64,000 nucleotides of DNA from Loigolactobacillus coryniformis subsp. coryniformis KCTC 3167 = DSM 20001 (lineage in GTDB: Bacteria; Bacillota; Bacilli; Lactobacillales; Lactobacillaceae), in contig NZ_CP017713.1 of assembly GCF_002706425.1 (NCBI RefSeq), positions 1,240,001-1,304,000 on the forward strand. Reading direction: 5' to 3'. Position numbers and translations under genes: made by a program. The notes under the pieces were generated by a model. The model was not told the origin of the DNA, ran no database searches, and saw only the letters and a program-made list of their open reading frames with translations. Each line of letters begins with the position of its first letter. Position 1 is the first letter of the stretch. This document shows, piece by piece, positions 36,884 to 47,090 of this stretch.

Positions 36884-37861
36884 ATGGACGTCACATTGAT
36901 AAAAGTACACGGATCAGAGAATGACTTTTTTATTCTTGATCAAACAAAATTAGCCCATCGTTTAAGTGAGGCTGAACTAAAACAGGCCACGCAACAGGTG
37001 ACTGATCGTAAATCTGGCTTAGCCGGTGGTGCCGATGGCGTTTTGTACGTTGACGACTCCAGTCATCCGCAAGTCAGTGGTAAAATGCGGGTCATCAATG
37101 CTGACGGAAGTGAAGCTTCAATGTGTGGTAATGGGATTCGTACTGTAGCACGCTATCTTTCTGAACAGAAACAGCAAACTGATTTTAAAATCGAAACGAT
37201 GTATGCTGATCTTAATGTAAAGCAAGCCGCTGATCTCGCACCAGAAGTTAAGACTTTTCAAGCTGAGATCTCACCGGTTAGTTTTCAAGCAACTGACTTG
37301 GGTATGCACGTGGCTGATTTAACTGAACTACATCATGTTAAGCTGCCCGCATTATCGAAGTCATTGTTCTTTACCGCGGTGGCGGTACCGAATCCACATT
37401 TGATCAGTTTTGTTGATCATGCCACGTTATTAGGACCAGAATTAGGCCGTATTGCCGGTTACTTAAATGACGGCCAAAATCCTTATTTCCCTGATGGCGT
37501 TAATGTTAGTTTTGTTGAAGTGCTGGGACAAAATCATATCTTTGTACGCACGTTTGAACGTGGGGTTGGCTTTACGAATGCGTGTGGTACCGGTATGTCA
37601 GCGGCTAGTTTGATCTATGTTTTAGAGCAGGGTGGCGATTTCGAACAATTGATTACCGTACGCAATCCTGGTGGTATGGTCAAAACTTTAGTTCACCAGA
37701 CAGATACTGGTTATTGGATGGAATTGATCGGTAATGCCACTTTTGTTGGTACCGCAACGCTTAGTCTTGATGACTTATTGGCCGGCAATTTTAGTCAAAC
37801 TAAATTCAAGGTCAGTGGTGAACAACCAGCTTATCAAGCATTTGTTAACAATTTAAAATAA
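36884..37861 (+). CDS. dapF: diaminopimelate epimerase
   Basis: Converts LL-DAP to meso-DAP for peptidoglycan and lysine (325 aa). The second ATG, 36884, is 7 bases from AGGTGG; the first (36878) is only 1 base from it. The catalytic cysteines lie in SMCGNGIRT and NACGTGMSAA. It is about 45 residues longer than E. coli DapF, with additions around residues 110-140. The 190-base leader after the ileS terminator holds ATTCATGATTGTG twice (36812 and 36851) and a GTGAGGTAGAGG end resembling other leaders in this window. Confidence 0.95.
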   Translation: MDVTLIKVHGSENDFFILDQTKLAHRLSEAELKQATQQVTDRKSGLAGGADGVLYVDDSSHPQVSGKMRVINADGSEASMCGNGIRTVARYLSEQKQQTDFKIETMYADLNVKQAADLAPEVKTFQAEISPVSFQATDLGMHVADLTELHHVKLPALSKSLFFTAVAVPNPHLISFVDHATLLGPELGRIAGYLNDGQNPYFPDGVNVSFVEVLGQNHIFVRTFERGVGFTNACGTGMSAASLIYVLEQGGDFEQLITVRNPGGMVKTLVHQTDTGYWMELIGNATFVGTATLSLDDLLAGNFSQTKFKVSGEQPAYQAFVNNLK

Positions 37862-37905
37862 AGATAGGCTTGTCGTTATTTTATTAGCGACAAGCCTATC
37901 TTTAT
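37861..37905. terminator. long hairpin terminator after dapF
   Basis: A 19-bp stem (AAAGATAGGCTTGTCGTTA with its complement, one G-T pair) begins at the last base of the dapF stop. The T tract is short. Confidence 0.8.
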
Positions 37906-37930
37906 GACTAAATAAGAATGAGGAATTAAT

Positions 37931-39373
37931 ATGGCAACTGAAGTCAAACAAGCTTCTTTTCAAACGGATCCGAATGTTCAAAAAAATCGTTGGTGGATCT
38001 TAGTCGCAGTCGGTCTATTCACGTTTATGTCAACCTTAGATGGTAGCATCGTTAATATCGCTTTACCAGTGATGAGTCGTGATTTTCATATTCCAATGAA
38101 TCAAGCGGAGTGGGTCGTTTCAATTTACTTGATCGTTGTTTGTGCACTATTATTGTTATTTGGTAAGTTAGGTGATGCCTTTGGTAAAATCCGTATTTTT
38201 CGCTTAGGCACGTTTTTCTTTGTATTGGGCTCACTATTATGCGGGTTTAATCAAAGCTTAACGTTTTTATTGTTGGCACGTAGCTTGCAAGCCTTTGGTG
38301 CTAGTATGACGATGAGTACAAATAATGGGATCATCACCGAAATTTTTCCTATACAGGAGCGAGGTAAAGCGTTAGGCTTCATCGGCTCGTTTGTCTCTTT
38401 AGGTTCGATCGCTGGGCCGGGTATTGGCGGTTTGATCTTAGCGGTATTGCCGTGGGGCTACATTTTCTGGCTGAATGTACCAATCGGTATTTTGACTATG
38501 ATTCTAGGTCATAAAATTTTGCCGCATGATTTGTTAGCCAATCGTAAACCAATTGATTTCGGTGGCTTTATGCTATTCATGATCACAATTGTGAGTCTAT
38601 TTGTCGGCGTTTTTCTAGGCCAACAAATTGGGTTTACTCAGCCAATCATTTTAGGTTTATTCTTATTGGCTATATTGATGTTTAGTGCCTTTCTTTGGTA
38701 TGAACAACGCCAAAAAGAACCGTTGATCGCATTTAAATTATTCCGTAATTCTGCGTTTACATTAAGTTTGATCGCTGGTTTTCTGATTTTTGTGACCAAC
38801 TTTTTCTTCAACGTGATCTCGCCGTTTTATTTAGAAAATGCGCGGGCAATTTCACCGACGATTGCTGGTTATATTCTAATGATGTTTCCGATTGTTCAGG
38901 TGATTGCATCACCACTGGCTGGTAGTATCTCTGATCGGATCGGACCAGAATTATTGACGTTTATTGGTTTGGTTTTAATTTCCCTAAGTCAGATTGGTTA
39001 TTTATTAACTGATTTAAGTACGCCACTTTGGCTATTTATGGCTTTTGTCGGCTTAGTTGGGCTCGGCAATGGGATTTTTCAAGCACCGAATAATACAATG
39101 GTGATGAGTTCGGTTACTGCTAAAGATCTAGGCATTGCTGGTGGGATCAACGCACTAGCACGTAATTTAGGGATGGTTTTTGGTATTTCCATTGCAACAA
39201 CAGTGTTGTATGGGGCAATGAGTCATAACTATGGTCAACATGTGACAACCTATTTAGCGAAGCGACCAGATGTGTTTATTTACGGGATGCATGCTTCCTT
39301 TGCGGTGGCACTGGTTATTTGTTTAATTGCGACGATGCTGACAGGGGTTCGTTTATTACGTAAACGCCGTTAA
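37931..39373 (+). CDS. MFS drug exporter, DHA2 (14-helix) type
   Basis: 480-aa proton-coupled exporter of the EmrB/QacA family. Motif D1 LDGSIVNIALP sits in helix 1, motif A GKLGDAFGKIRIF after helix 2, and motif C GSIAGPGIGGLI in helix 5. About 14 transmembrane helices. Single-gene unit bounded by hairpins, no adjacent regulator. Substrate unknown; broad drug or solute efflux is likely. Confidence 0.9.
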   Translation: MATEVKQASFQTDPNVQKNRWWILVAVGLFTFMSTLDGSIVNIALPVMSRDFHIPMNQAEWVVSIYLIVVCALLLLFGKLGDAFGKIRIFRLGTFFFVLGSLLCGFNQSLTFLLLARSLQAFGASMTMSTNNGIITEIFPIQERGKALGFIGSFVSLGSIAGPGIGGLILAVLPWGYIFWLNVPIGILTMILGHKILPHDLLANRKPIDFGGFMLFMITIVSLFVGVFLGQQIGFTQPIILGLFLLAILMFSAFLWYEQRQKEPLIAFKLFRNSAFTLSLIAGFLIFVTNFFFNVISPFYLENARAISPTIAGYILMMFPIVQVIASPLAGSISDRIGPELLTFIGLVLISLSQIGYLLTDLSTPLWLFMAFVGLVGLGNGIFQAPNNTMVMSSVTAKDLGIAGGINALARNLGMVFGISIATTVLYGAMSHNYGQHVTTYLAKRPDVFIYGMHASFAVALVICLIATMLTGVRLLRKRR

Positions 39374-39375
39374 TA

Positions 39376-39413
39376 AAAAGCGCTAGACCGTTAATTCTGG
39401 TCTGGCGCTTTTG
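39376..39413. terminator. shared terminator between convergent exporter and telA
   Basis: AAAAGCGCTAGACC, loop, GGTCTGGCGCTTTT, with A and T tracts on both sides. Confidence 0.85.
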
Positions 39414-39418
39414 CATTG

Positions 39419-40606
39419 CTATTTATTATGGCCCTGGGTTAGAGCTAATAATTGATCACGGAGATTATTTTCCATATGACTCAGTTCTAATTCGGCACTT
39501 TGACGTTTTTCGCGGCCTTCTTGTTGGATCTTCAAAGTTTCCTGCAAAGTTTCAACGAGATCACTTTGCGTTTTCTGTAGCGTTTCAATATCGACGACAC
39601 CACGTTCGTTTTCCTTAGCCGTTTCAATGGAGGAGATTTTCAGCATTTCACTGTTTTTCTTCAATAGGTCATTAGTGGTTTCGGACACTTGACGCTGTGC
39701 CGTGACTGCTTCTTTTTGGCGTAGCAAGGTGAGGGCGATTGCCACTTGATTTTTCCATAGTGGAATTGCAGTGTTGATCGATGCCTGAATTTTTTCAGCT
39801 AAAACCTGATTGGTATTTTGAATCAGCCGTATTTGCGGGGCTTGTTGGATCGTGATCTCACGAGCTAATTTAAGGTCATAAACGCGTTTGTCTAGCCGCT
39901 CCTCAAATTGGTTCAAATCGTTAACGGTTTGTAGATCCATTTGGCTGCCGCTAGCTTGCGCTTTTTGATTAGCTTCAGGAATTAATTTGGTTTGTAATTC
40001 GGTGCGTTTTAGTTCGCCAGCGGCAATAAAAATATTCAAGGCGTCGAAGTAGTCCTTATTTTTTTGATAAAGTTGTTCCAGTAGCCGGTTGTCGTTGAGT
40101 AAGTTATTTTTTTCTTTATCTAATTTAACGGCAATCGTATCGATCTGGGCACCAATTTTTTGGTATTTAGCCTGGATCTCATAGATCGATTTGCGCACTT
40201 TGCCAAACATGCGTTTAAAGAAATTACTGTCGCCAGCTTGTAAGTCTTCGGGACTAGCTTCGTTTAAGCGAAACATCAACCCGGAAAGGGCATCGCCGAT
40301 CGCACCCGTATCTTGGCTCTGTACTTTACTTAACATACCTTGTGAAAATTCACTAAGTTTAGTTTGCGCTTGAGCACCATAAGTCATCACTGATTGCGTA
40401 TCACTGACATCGATTTGTTGGGCCAACTTTTCTGCATCGGCTCGTTGCTCGGGATTTAGCCGATCAATCATCTGCTCAGGCTGTCCTGTCTGAGTCACTT
40501 GCTGATCATTGACGACTGGGGCATTAGGGGTGCTAAAAGGATCTTTTAAGAGATCATCTAAAACTGCGTTATCAGGGGTAACATCTTTTTTTTCGTTATT
40601 GCTCAT
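39419..40606 (-). CDS. telA: toxic anion resistance family protein TelA
   Basis: 395-aa cytoplasmic protein of the TelA family, linked in some species to tellurite and envelope-stress tolerance. It is mostly helical, with long coiled-coil stretches and the family blocks [33 protein letters not shown] and [15 protein letters not shown]. Ribosome binding site GGAG, 10 bases before ATG. It overlaps xpaC by 11 bases, indicating coupled translation. Confidence 0.9.
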   Translation of the reverse strand: MSNNEKKDVTPDNAVLDDLLKDPFSTPNAPVVNDQQVTQTGQPEQMIDRLNPEQRADAEKLAQQIDVSDTQSVMTYGAQAQTKLSEFSQGMLSKVQSQDTGAIGDALSGLMFRLNEASPEDLQAGDSNFFKRMFGKVRKSIYEIQAKYQKIGAQIDTIAVKLDKEKNNLLNDNRLLEQLYQKNKDYFDALNIFIAAGELKRTELQTKLIPEANQKAQASGSQMDLQTVNDLNQFEERLDKRVYDLKLAREITIQQAPQIRLIQNTNQVLAEKIQASINTAIPLWKNQVAIALTLLRQKEAVTAQRQVSETTNDLLKKNSEMLKISSIETAKENERGVVDIETLQKTQSDLVETLQETLKIQQEGREKRQSAELELSHMENNLRDQLLALTQGHNK

Positions 40607-41303
40607 CGTTATTGGACTCCTTTGCTGCCGTTTGGGATTTTTTAAGTGCTGCTTGTGCCAAGGTCATGTCGACATCGATATCACTTAAGTCATCAGCAAC
40701 TAAGGCCTCATAATCGTCACGGAATTGCTGGGCTAGATCACTAATGACCGTCGCACTTTTATCCAGTACGGTGTAGGTATCTTTATCTTTAACTTCGTGC
40801 TTATTGATTGCGATATGCTTTTTCGTTAAATCGACCATTGTGGGTAAATGCCGGTATAAAAAGTCACTGGCAGCGTGTAACTTTTGTGGTTCGGCAACGA
40901 TCGTTTTAAAAATTGCTCGACTGACTTTAACTGGTTCCGAATGTAACTCGATTGCACGTAATTTAGGTACGCTTTGCATATTCTGATTTAATTGATCGAT
41001 TTGATCTTTGGCGGTACTCATGGTTTCGCGGAAAAACTGAATGTCTTCGTCGGACATACCTGCTTTACGATAGTGCGTCAACATGGTCTGATCAACATTT
41101 TTTAAATTTTTCGCCGCTTGTGGTTGCCGTTGTTGCCACCAGAAAATAATTCCCGTGACGATCACAGCACCACCAAGTGCCAAAGTATTGTTAAAATTAC
41201 CATTCATGCAGCCATCAAAAACTAAACGGAACGCGTAGAAGCTGGCAATAAAAATAATCGCATTGATCAGCCAGCTACGGCGCTTAGAAATTCTTTTTTG
41301 CAT
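40596..41303 (-). CDS. xpaC: XpaC-like membrane protein upstream of telA
   Basis: 235-aa protein with two N-terminal transmembrane segments (about 10-28 and 35-52) and a helical cytoplasmic part. This matches the family annotated for 5-bromo-4-chloroindolyl phosphate hydrolysis (XpaC), which usually pairs with TelA. ATG at 41303 is used because GGAG lies 9 bases before it. True biochemical function is unknown. Confidence 0.82.
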   Translation of the reverse strand: MQKRISKRRSWLINAIIFIASFYAFRLVFDGCMNGNFNNTLALGGAVIVTGIIFWWQQRQPQAAKNLKNVDQTMLTHYRKAGMSDEDIQFFRETMSTAKDQIDQLNQNMQSVPKLRAIELHSEPVKVSRAIFKTIVAEPQKLHAASDFLYRHLPTMVDLTKKHIAINKHEVKDKDTYTVLDKSATVISDLAQQFRDDYEALVADDLSDIDVDMTLAQAALKKSQTAAKESNNDEQ

Positions 41304-41425
41304 TATTGTCAACTCCATTCCTTAACGATCTATTGTAGCTTCATTTTACCACAGACAAATTACGAGCAGCTAAGTCTAAAGATTGATTTTCTGCTAAATC
41401 GAACTACTGATTCTTACAAATGTAT

Positions 41426-41454
41426 TTGAATTTCTAAATTATTACCGGTATCAT
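41426..41454 (+). promoter_or_regulatory. promoter of nudF
   Basis: TTGAAT, 17-base spacer, TATCAT, 46 bases before the nudF start. Confidence 0.5.
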
Positions 41455-41499
41455 GAAAATATCAATGCAAAAGTATTGCGGAAAGATGAAGGAATGACC

Positions 41500-42039
41500 A
41501 TGGAATTTGCGGAAAAGCGATTGACGAATCAGCGCTTGTATCATGGTGCGGTGATTGATTTAGATTTAGAGACCGTTGCACTACCTAATGGTAAAACGGC
41601 TAAACGTGAGATCGTACGTCACCCTGGTGCAGCGGCAATTATGGCGTTGACTGCCGATCAGCGGATGATTTTTGTTGAGCAGTGGCGAGAACCATTACAA
41701 CAGGTTACGTTAGAAGTGCCAGCTGGCAAAATTGATGCGCGGGATGTAGATGCTGAAGCAGCAGCTTGGCGTGAATTAAATGAGGAAGCTGGTTATACAG
41801 CAGATAAATTAACCTTACAGGCCCGATTTTATTCATCGCCTGGTTTTGCTGATGAGCGCATGTCACTTTATCTAGCAACTGATATTCGGTCGGTGACCAC
41901 GCGTTTGGCCTTAGATGATGATGAGTTTTTACGATTGCATTTGTTAACTTTGGCACAGGCCCAAGAACAGATCGAAGCTGGGGTGATCTGCGATGCTAAA
42001 ACTTTGATTGCCGTCCAATATTGGCAAGCAATGAGTTGA
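41500..42039 (+). CDS. nudF: ADP-ribose pyrophosphatase (Nudix)
   Basis: 179-aa Nudix hydrolase clearing ADP-ribose. ATG at 41500 is 7 bases after AAGGA. The Nudix box reads GKIDARDVDAEAAAWRELNEEAGY, with one extra residue between the Gly and the REL helix compared with the canonical spacing; the metal-binding RELNEE core is intact. The SPGFADERM segment is typical of the ADP-ribose subfamily. Confidence 0.92.
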   Translation: MEFAEKRLTNQRLYHGAVIDLDLETVALPNGKTAKREIVRHPGAAAIMALTADQRMIFVEQWREPLQQVTLEVPAGKIDARDVDAEAAAWRELNEEAGYTADKLTLQARFYSSPGFADERMSLYLATDIRSVTTRLALDDDEFLRLHLLTLAQAQEQIEAGVICDAKTLIAVQYWQAMS

Positions 42040-42136
42040 CTCATTGCTCAACAATCGTAACAGTCGCGGCAGGTTATCTGGCACGGGTTGGTGGCTGTTC
42101 AGTTATCCTCGTTTTGAAGTAAAGGATCGTGATTAA

Positions 42137-42391
42137 ATGTCAAATGAAGAAAAACCACTAAGTCGGGCAGCGTACCGTAAGCAACAGGAACAACACGAGC
42201 AGCAGACGGAACCAGCTAAAGAACCGCCATTACGGCGCGAAGATAAGCGGCGGGGCAATAAACGGTCACATACTAGCAGTGATTTGGATGAACCCGCGGC
42301 TAGTCCCAAGCTTAAAAAACGTTTAAATTGGGCGATTGGAATCGTTGCTGTGTTGATCGTCTTGGTTTATCTGGTTTTATTTTTTGTCTAG
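42137..42391 (+). CDS. small basic protein with one C-terminal membrane helix
   Basis: 84 aa: a very hydrophilic, Gln/Glu/Arg-rich N-terminus (about 60 residues, probably disordered) followed by one transmembrane helix at the extreme C-terminus (LNWAIGIVAVLIVLVYLVLF). Such tail-anchored-like proteins are found between nudF and mtnN in lactobacilli; no function is known. The ribosome binding site is AAAGGAT. Confidence 0.8.
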   Translation: MSNEEKPLSRAAYRKQQEQHEQQTEPAKEPPLRREDKRRGNKRSHTSSDLDEPAASPKLKKRLNWAIGIVAVLIVLVYLVLFFV

Positions 42392-42403
42392 ATTAACCAT
42401 GAA

Positions 42404-42448
42404 TGTCGTTTTTTATCCTAACTGGTGATCGTGATAAGAAAAACGACA
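42404..42448 (+). other. long hairpin before mtnN
   Basis: TGTCGTTTTT and AAAAACGACA form a 10-bp stem, extended by TATC/GATA, around a 15-base loop. There is no T tract on the 3' side on either strand, so it is not a canonical terminator. It lies 13 bases after the preceding gene and 41 bases before mtnN. Confidence 0.5.
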
Positions 42449-42488
42449 GGTGATAGAAGTAATATTAATATATAAGGAGTGTTTTGAT

Positions 42489-43181
42489 TTGAAAATCGGT
42501 ATTGTCGGCGCTATGGAAGAAGAAATTCGTTTATTACAGGAAAAGATGAGCAATTTAACCCAAGAAAAAATTGCTGGAGTAGATTTTTATCAAGGAACGA
42601 TCAGTGGTCAAACCGTTATTTTAGTTCGTTCAGGGATTGGTAAGGTCCAAGCAGGGATGACAACTGGTTTATTGCTATCCCGTTATACACCTGACGTCGT
42701 ACTAAATACAGGCTCAGCTGGTGGCATTGGTAGTGGCTTAAAAATTGGTGACGTTGTGGTTTCCAGTGAAGTTGCTTACCATGATGTTGATGCGACTGCC
42801 TTTGGTTATGCGTTAGGCCAATTACCGCAGCAACCAGCACGCTTTAAAGCGGATGCTAACTGGGTTGCACGGGTGCAGCGGGCTTCGGCGGCGGTTAATT
42901 TAGCTTCACGGACAGGCTTAATCGTTTCTGGCGATCAATTTATTTCTAGTCATGCAGCTAGTGCTAAAATCTTAGCCAACTTTCCCGATGCCTTGGCCAG
43001 TGAAATGGAAGGCGCTGCAATTGGTCAAGTAGCTGCTCAATTTAAGGTCCCGTTTGTTGTGATTCGTGCCATGAGTGATGTTGGCGATGAAGACGCTGGT
43101 GTGATCTTCGATGATTTTGTGGTTGAAGCTGGTCAACATTCAGCAGCCATGATTTTAGCGTTATTAGCTGACTTAGCATAG
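42489..43181 (+). CDS. mtnN: 5'-methylthioadenosine/S-adenosylhomocysteine nucleosidase
   Basis: 230-aa enzyme (Pfs) recycling MTA and SAH, the first step of AI-2 formation. TTG at 42489 is the start (MKIGIVGAMEEEIRLL) after AAGGAGTG. Catalytic residues are in ASEMEGAAIGQVA and the Asp of IRAMSDVGDED. Family length is kept. Confidence 0.95.
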   Translation: MKIGIVGAMEEEIRLLQEKMSNLTQEKIAGVDFYQGTISGQTVILVRSGIGKVQAGMTTGLLLSRYTPDVVLNTGSAGGIGSGLKIGDVVVSSEVAYHDVDATAFGYALGQLPQQPARFKADANWVARVQRASAAVNLASRTGLIVSGDQFISSHAASAKILANFPDALASEMEGAAIGQVAAQFKVPFVVIRAMSDVGDEDAGVIFDDFVVEAGQHSAAMILALLADLA

Positions 43182-43193
43182 CTAAACGGTTGC

Positions 43194-43222
43194 TTGACTT
43201 GTAAACTGTGCTAAACTATTAT
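43194..43222 (+). promoter_or_regulatory. promoter of the cysteine desulfurase operon
   Basis: TTGACT, 17-base spacer, TATTAT, 31 bases before the start codon. Confidence 0.7.
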
Positions 43223-43252
43223 TGCTTACTTTTTACAAGGGGAGAACAAATA

Positions 43253-44413
43253 ATGACACATACCTATTTAGATAATGCAGCGACAACACCAATGGATCCG
43301 GCGGTTATTGCGGTGATGACGGAGCAAATGCAGCAGAACTTCGGTAATGCTTCAAACATCCACTATTTTGGCCGGCAAGCGCGGCAAGTGCTTGATGCCA
43401 GTCGCAAAACACTGGCTCAAAGTATCAATGCTAAGGAAGCGGAGATCGTTTTTACTAGTGGCGGTACTGAAGGGGACAATACCGCGATCATGCAGACGGC
43501 ATTGCAACGACAGAAACTAGGACGGCATATTATCACCACGGCCATTGAGCATGAAGCAGTCTTAAAGCCATTACATTTTTTGGAAACACAAGGCTTTGAA
43601 GTAACTTATTTACCTGTTGATGAGCGCGGTCTGATTTCATTAGCCGATTTTAAAGCAGCTTTGCGTGACGATACGATTTTGGTCTCGATCATGATGGGCA
43701 ATAATGAAGTTGGTAGTCACATGCCAATTCATGAAATTGGTGAATTATTGAAGGACCACCAAGCTTGGTTCCATACAGATGCGGTGCAGGCTTACGGTTT
43801 GTTGGATATTGATGTCCAGCGTGATCATATTGATTTATTATCAGTTTCTGCGCATAAGCTGAATGGACCTAAATTTTTAGGTTTCCTCTATCGGCGTCAG
43901 GGAATTAATTTTCCCAGCTTTATCAAAGGCGGCGATCAAGAAGATAAGCGGCGGGCAGGAACAGAAAATATTCCCGCAATTGCTGGTTTCGCTAAAGCGG
44001 TCGAATTAGATACGCCAGCAGAAAAAGCCGCACGGCAGCAGAAATATGCTGGCTTTAAGCATCAGTTATTGGCTGGGTTAACGGCTAATGGGATTGACTT
44101 TGCGGTCAATGGTGAGCTGAATCCAGATAATTTACAACATGTTTTGAATATTTGGATCAAAGGAATTTCCACCTATGTCTTACAAATGAATCTCGATCTG
44201 GCTGGTTTTGCGATTTCTGGCGGCTCAGCATGTACTGCGGGCAGCTTAGAGCCCTCACATGTATTGACGGCCATGTATGGTAAAGATAGTCCGCGGATCG
44301 AGGAGTCGATTCGGATCAGTTTTGGTAAAGATAATACGGCTGCAGAGATTGATAATTTTGTGGCAGCTTTGACAAAAATCGTACAACGAGTTAAAAAGAC
44401 AGTCAAAATTTAA
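43253..44413 (+). CDS. iscS: cysteine desulfurase for tRNA thiolation
   Basis: PLP enzyme of the NifS/IscS class (386 aa) mobilising sulfur from cysteine. ATG at 43253 follows AAGGGGAG by 6 bases. The PLP lysine is in SVSAHKLNGPKFLG; the persulfide cysteine is in GGSACTAGS. With mnmA about 0.8 kb downstream, it is the likely sulfur donor for 2-thiouridine in tRNA. Its stop codon TAA lies 3 bases before the leader element of the next gene. Confidence 0.93.
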   Translation: MTHTYLDNAATTPMDPAVIAVMTEQMQQNFGNASNIHYFGRQARQVLDASRKTLAQSINAKEAEIVFTSGGTEGDNTAIMQTALQRQKLGRHIITTAIEHEAVLKPLHFLETQGFEVTYLPVDERGLISLADFKAALRDDTILVSIMMGNNEVGSHMPIHEIGELLKDHQAWFHTDAVQAYGLLDIDVQRDHIDLLSVSAHKLNGPKFLGFLYRRQGINFPSFIKGGDQEDKRRAGTENIPAIAGFAKAVELDTPAEKAARQQKYAGFKHQLLAGLTANGIDFAVNGELNPDNLQHVLNIWIKGISTYVLQMNLDLAGFAISGGSACTAGSLEPSHVLTAMYGKDSPRIEESIRISFGKDNTAAEIDNFVAALTKIVQRVKKTVKI

Positions 44414-44415
44414 AC

Positions 44416-44520
44416 AGTAGAGCCATGTTTCTTGCGGCATGATTTTAGCTACAAGAATGGACATCGACCATAACATCGGAAATTTCTGGTACAAAAATTA
44501 TCCACGATTGTGGAGTAGAG
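44416..44520 (+). repeat. single copy of the structured leader element before the DUF1831 gene
   Basis: AGTAGAGCCATG, hairpin 1 (TTCTTG-c-GGC...GC-ta-CAAGAA), the conserved block ATGGACATCGACCATAACATC, a second imperfect hairpin with different arms, CCAC-GATT-GTGG, then AGTAGAGGAG, which doubles as ribosome binding site. It fills the whole gap between the cysteine desulfurase and DUF1831 genes. Confidence 0.75.
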
Positions 44521-44531
44521 GAGTGAGCGGA

Positions 44532-44873
44532 ATGGCATTTGCAGCAACAGCGGCAGTTAAAGGGAGCACAACAACTTACGCGCTTAGCCCTAATGTTAAA
44601 AAATATACATTAAAGGATGTCGGTTTTGTTGAAACGCGTGGTGGTAATTTTCAATTAGAACGACCACTTGATCCTAATTCGCCATACAATCAGGCGTTCA
44701 AGCTAAAAATTACTGTTGCCAAAGATTTAAAGAACCTGAAGATGTCGATTACAACAGCCAATGGGTTACAAGCAGTTGACATTTTTAAACAGCCGGCTAA
44801 AACCGAAGAAATTACGCAATTTAACTTTTTAGTGGACAATCTGATTGACCGTGAGATTTTAATTAAAAAATAA
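44532..44873 (+). CDS. DUF1831 family protein (Lp2179-like)
   Basis: 113-aa protein starting MAFAATAAVKGSTTTYALSP. It matches the DUF1831 family (PF08866), known from a Lactobacillus plantarum crystal structure with a proposed ligand-binding role and no proven function. Its constant place between a cysteine desulfurase and mnmA suggests a part in sulfur transfer or tRNA thiolation. This is inference from context; no cysteine is present, so it cannot itself be a persulfide carrier. Confidence 0.85.
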   Translation: MAFAATAAVKGSTTTYALSPNVKKYTLKDVGFVETRGGNFQLERPLDPNSPYNQAFKLKITVAKDLKNLKMSITTANGLQAVDIFKQPAKTEEITQFNFLVDNLIDREILIKK

Positions 44874-44944
44874 TTAGTAAATTCACTTGATTTTATCATA
44901 TTAAGTTTTAAACTAAAACTTAGATAAATAAGGGTGGGTTAAAT

Positions 44945-45086
44945 ATGAAAAAATTGGTTTGGTTGATCGTTACTAGCTATCATGATCTTCAGTGGGTTTA
45001 TCAACATAATGAAGTTGCTTGGAAGATCAATTAAAGTTGCAAGTAAGACTACTCAGAAATGGGTGGCCTTTTTTACTTATGATTAG
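44945..45086 (+). pseudogene. small membrane-protein gene, apparently frameshifted
   Basis: After a good TAAGGGTGGG ribosome binding site, ATG 44945 opens a 29-codon frame beginning MKKLVWLIVTS, a membrane-like start that then turns hydrophilic. A second frame from 44982 continues with MIFSGFINIMKLLGRSIKVA and ends at 45086. Joined, they would give a roughly 45-residue single-span membrane protein. The second part runs through a terminator-like hairpin, which makes its last third doubtful. Confidence 0.35.
45047..45075 (+). terminator. terminator before mnmA
   Basis: CTACTC, loop AGAAAT, GGGTGG (two G-T pairs) followed by CC and six T. Confidence 0.55.
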
Positions 45087-45091
45087 TTAGC

Positions 45092-45119
45092 TTGCTTTCT
45101 ATCTGTGGCTTGTTATAAT
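45092..45119 (+). promoter_or_regulatory. promoter of mnmA
   Basis: TTGCTT, 16-base spacer, TATAAT with TGT before it (extended -10). The leader then contains a hairpin TTCAAAT...ATTTGAA (45143-45174) with inner GATT/AATC, ending just before the ribosome binding site. Confidence 0.7.
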
Positions 45120-45173
45120 GGTAATTACTGAATTACGCGACCTTCAAATCGTGGATTTTCAGAATCTATTTGA

Positions 45174-46313
<1,140 letters not shown>

Positions 46314-46318
46314 TTGAG

Positions 46319-46346
46319 AAAAGTTGGCTGCGGCCAACTTTTTTGT
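46319..46346 (+). terminator. terminator of mnmA
   Basis: AAAAGTTGGC, loop TGCG, GCCAACTT and six T in total. Confidence 0.9.
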
Positions 46347-46422
46347 TTGCGATGGTTGCTTGAATTTCCGCGCACTTTTCCGCATAATAGTAGGAAAGGT
46401 ATTGGAAAGAGGATCAGTTCTG

Positions 46423-47082
46423 GTGACTAAATTATTTTTTGTACGACACGGTAAAACGAAATGGAATTTAGAAGGACGTTATCAAGGCGCTAATGGTGAT
46501 TCACCGTTATTAACTGAAAGTTATACGGAAATCGATGACTTGGCTAATTTTTTACGGCCATTACAGTTTAATCGAATCTATAGCAGTCCGTTAAACCGCG
46601 CTAAAACGACTGCTTTAGCGTTAGAAGATCGGTTACCCGGTAATATTCCGGTTGTGATTGACGAGCGTCTACGCGAGTTTAATCTAGGTAAAATGGAAGG
46701 CATGAAATTCACTGAGGTGGCTAAACGTTATCCGAAAGAACTATATGCATTCCGACACGCACCGGCACAATATGATCCGACTGTGATCAACGGCGAATCC
46801 TTTCCACAGCTGATTGCGCGGATGCAACCAGCAATCAAAGAAATAGTTGCTCAAGACACTGGTAAAGGACAGTACATCATTGTCAGTCATGGGGCTGCGT
46901 TGACCGCACTGATCCAATCATTATTGGGCACACCGATCGCTGATATCCGTAAACGTGGCGGGTTATCAAATACAAATGTGACCACGATTGAAACTACAGA
47001 TAGTGGCGCAACTTATCAATTGATCAAATGGAACGATACTCATTTTCTAAGTAAAACATTAGACGAGACTGATACGATTTAG
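46423..47082 (+). CDS. histidine phosphatase family protein
   Basis: 219-aa phosphoglycerate-mutase-like phosphatase. GTG at 46423 (MTKLFFVRHGKTKWN) has AGAGGA upstream; longer forms begin inside the mnmA terminator. The RHG motif has the catalytic His, and the second His is in IIVSHGAALTAL. A substrate cannot be named; it is too divergent to call a glycolytic mutase. Confidence 0.9.
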   Translation: MTKLFFVRHGKTKWNLEGRYQGANGDSPLLTESYTEIDDLANFLRPLQFNRIYSSPLNRAKTTALALEDRLPGNIPVVIDERLREFNLGKMEGMKFTEVAKRYPKELYAFRHAPAQYDPTVINGESFPQLIARMQPAIKEIVAQDTGKGQYIIVSHGAALTALIQSLLGTPIADIRKRGGLSNTNVTTIETTDSGATYQLIKWNDTHFLSKTLDETDTI

Positions 47083-47090
47083 GTGATTTT

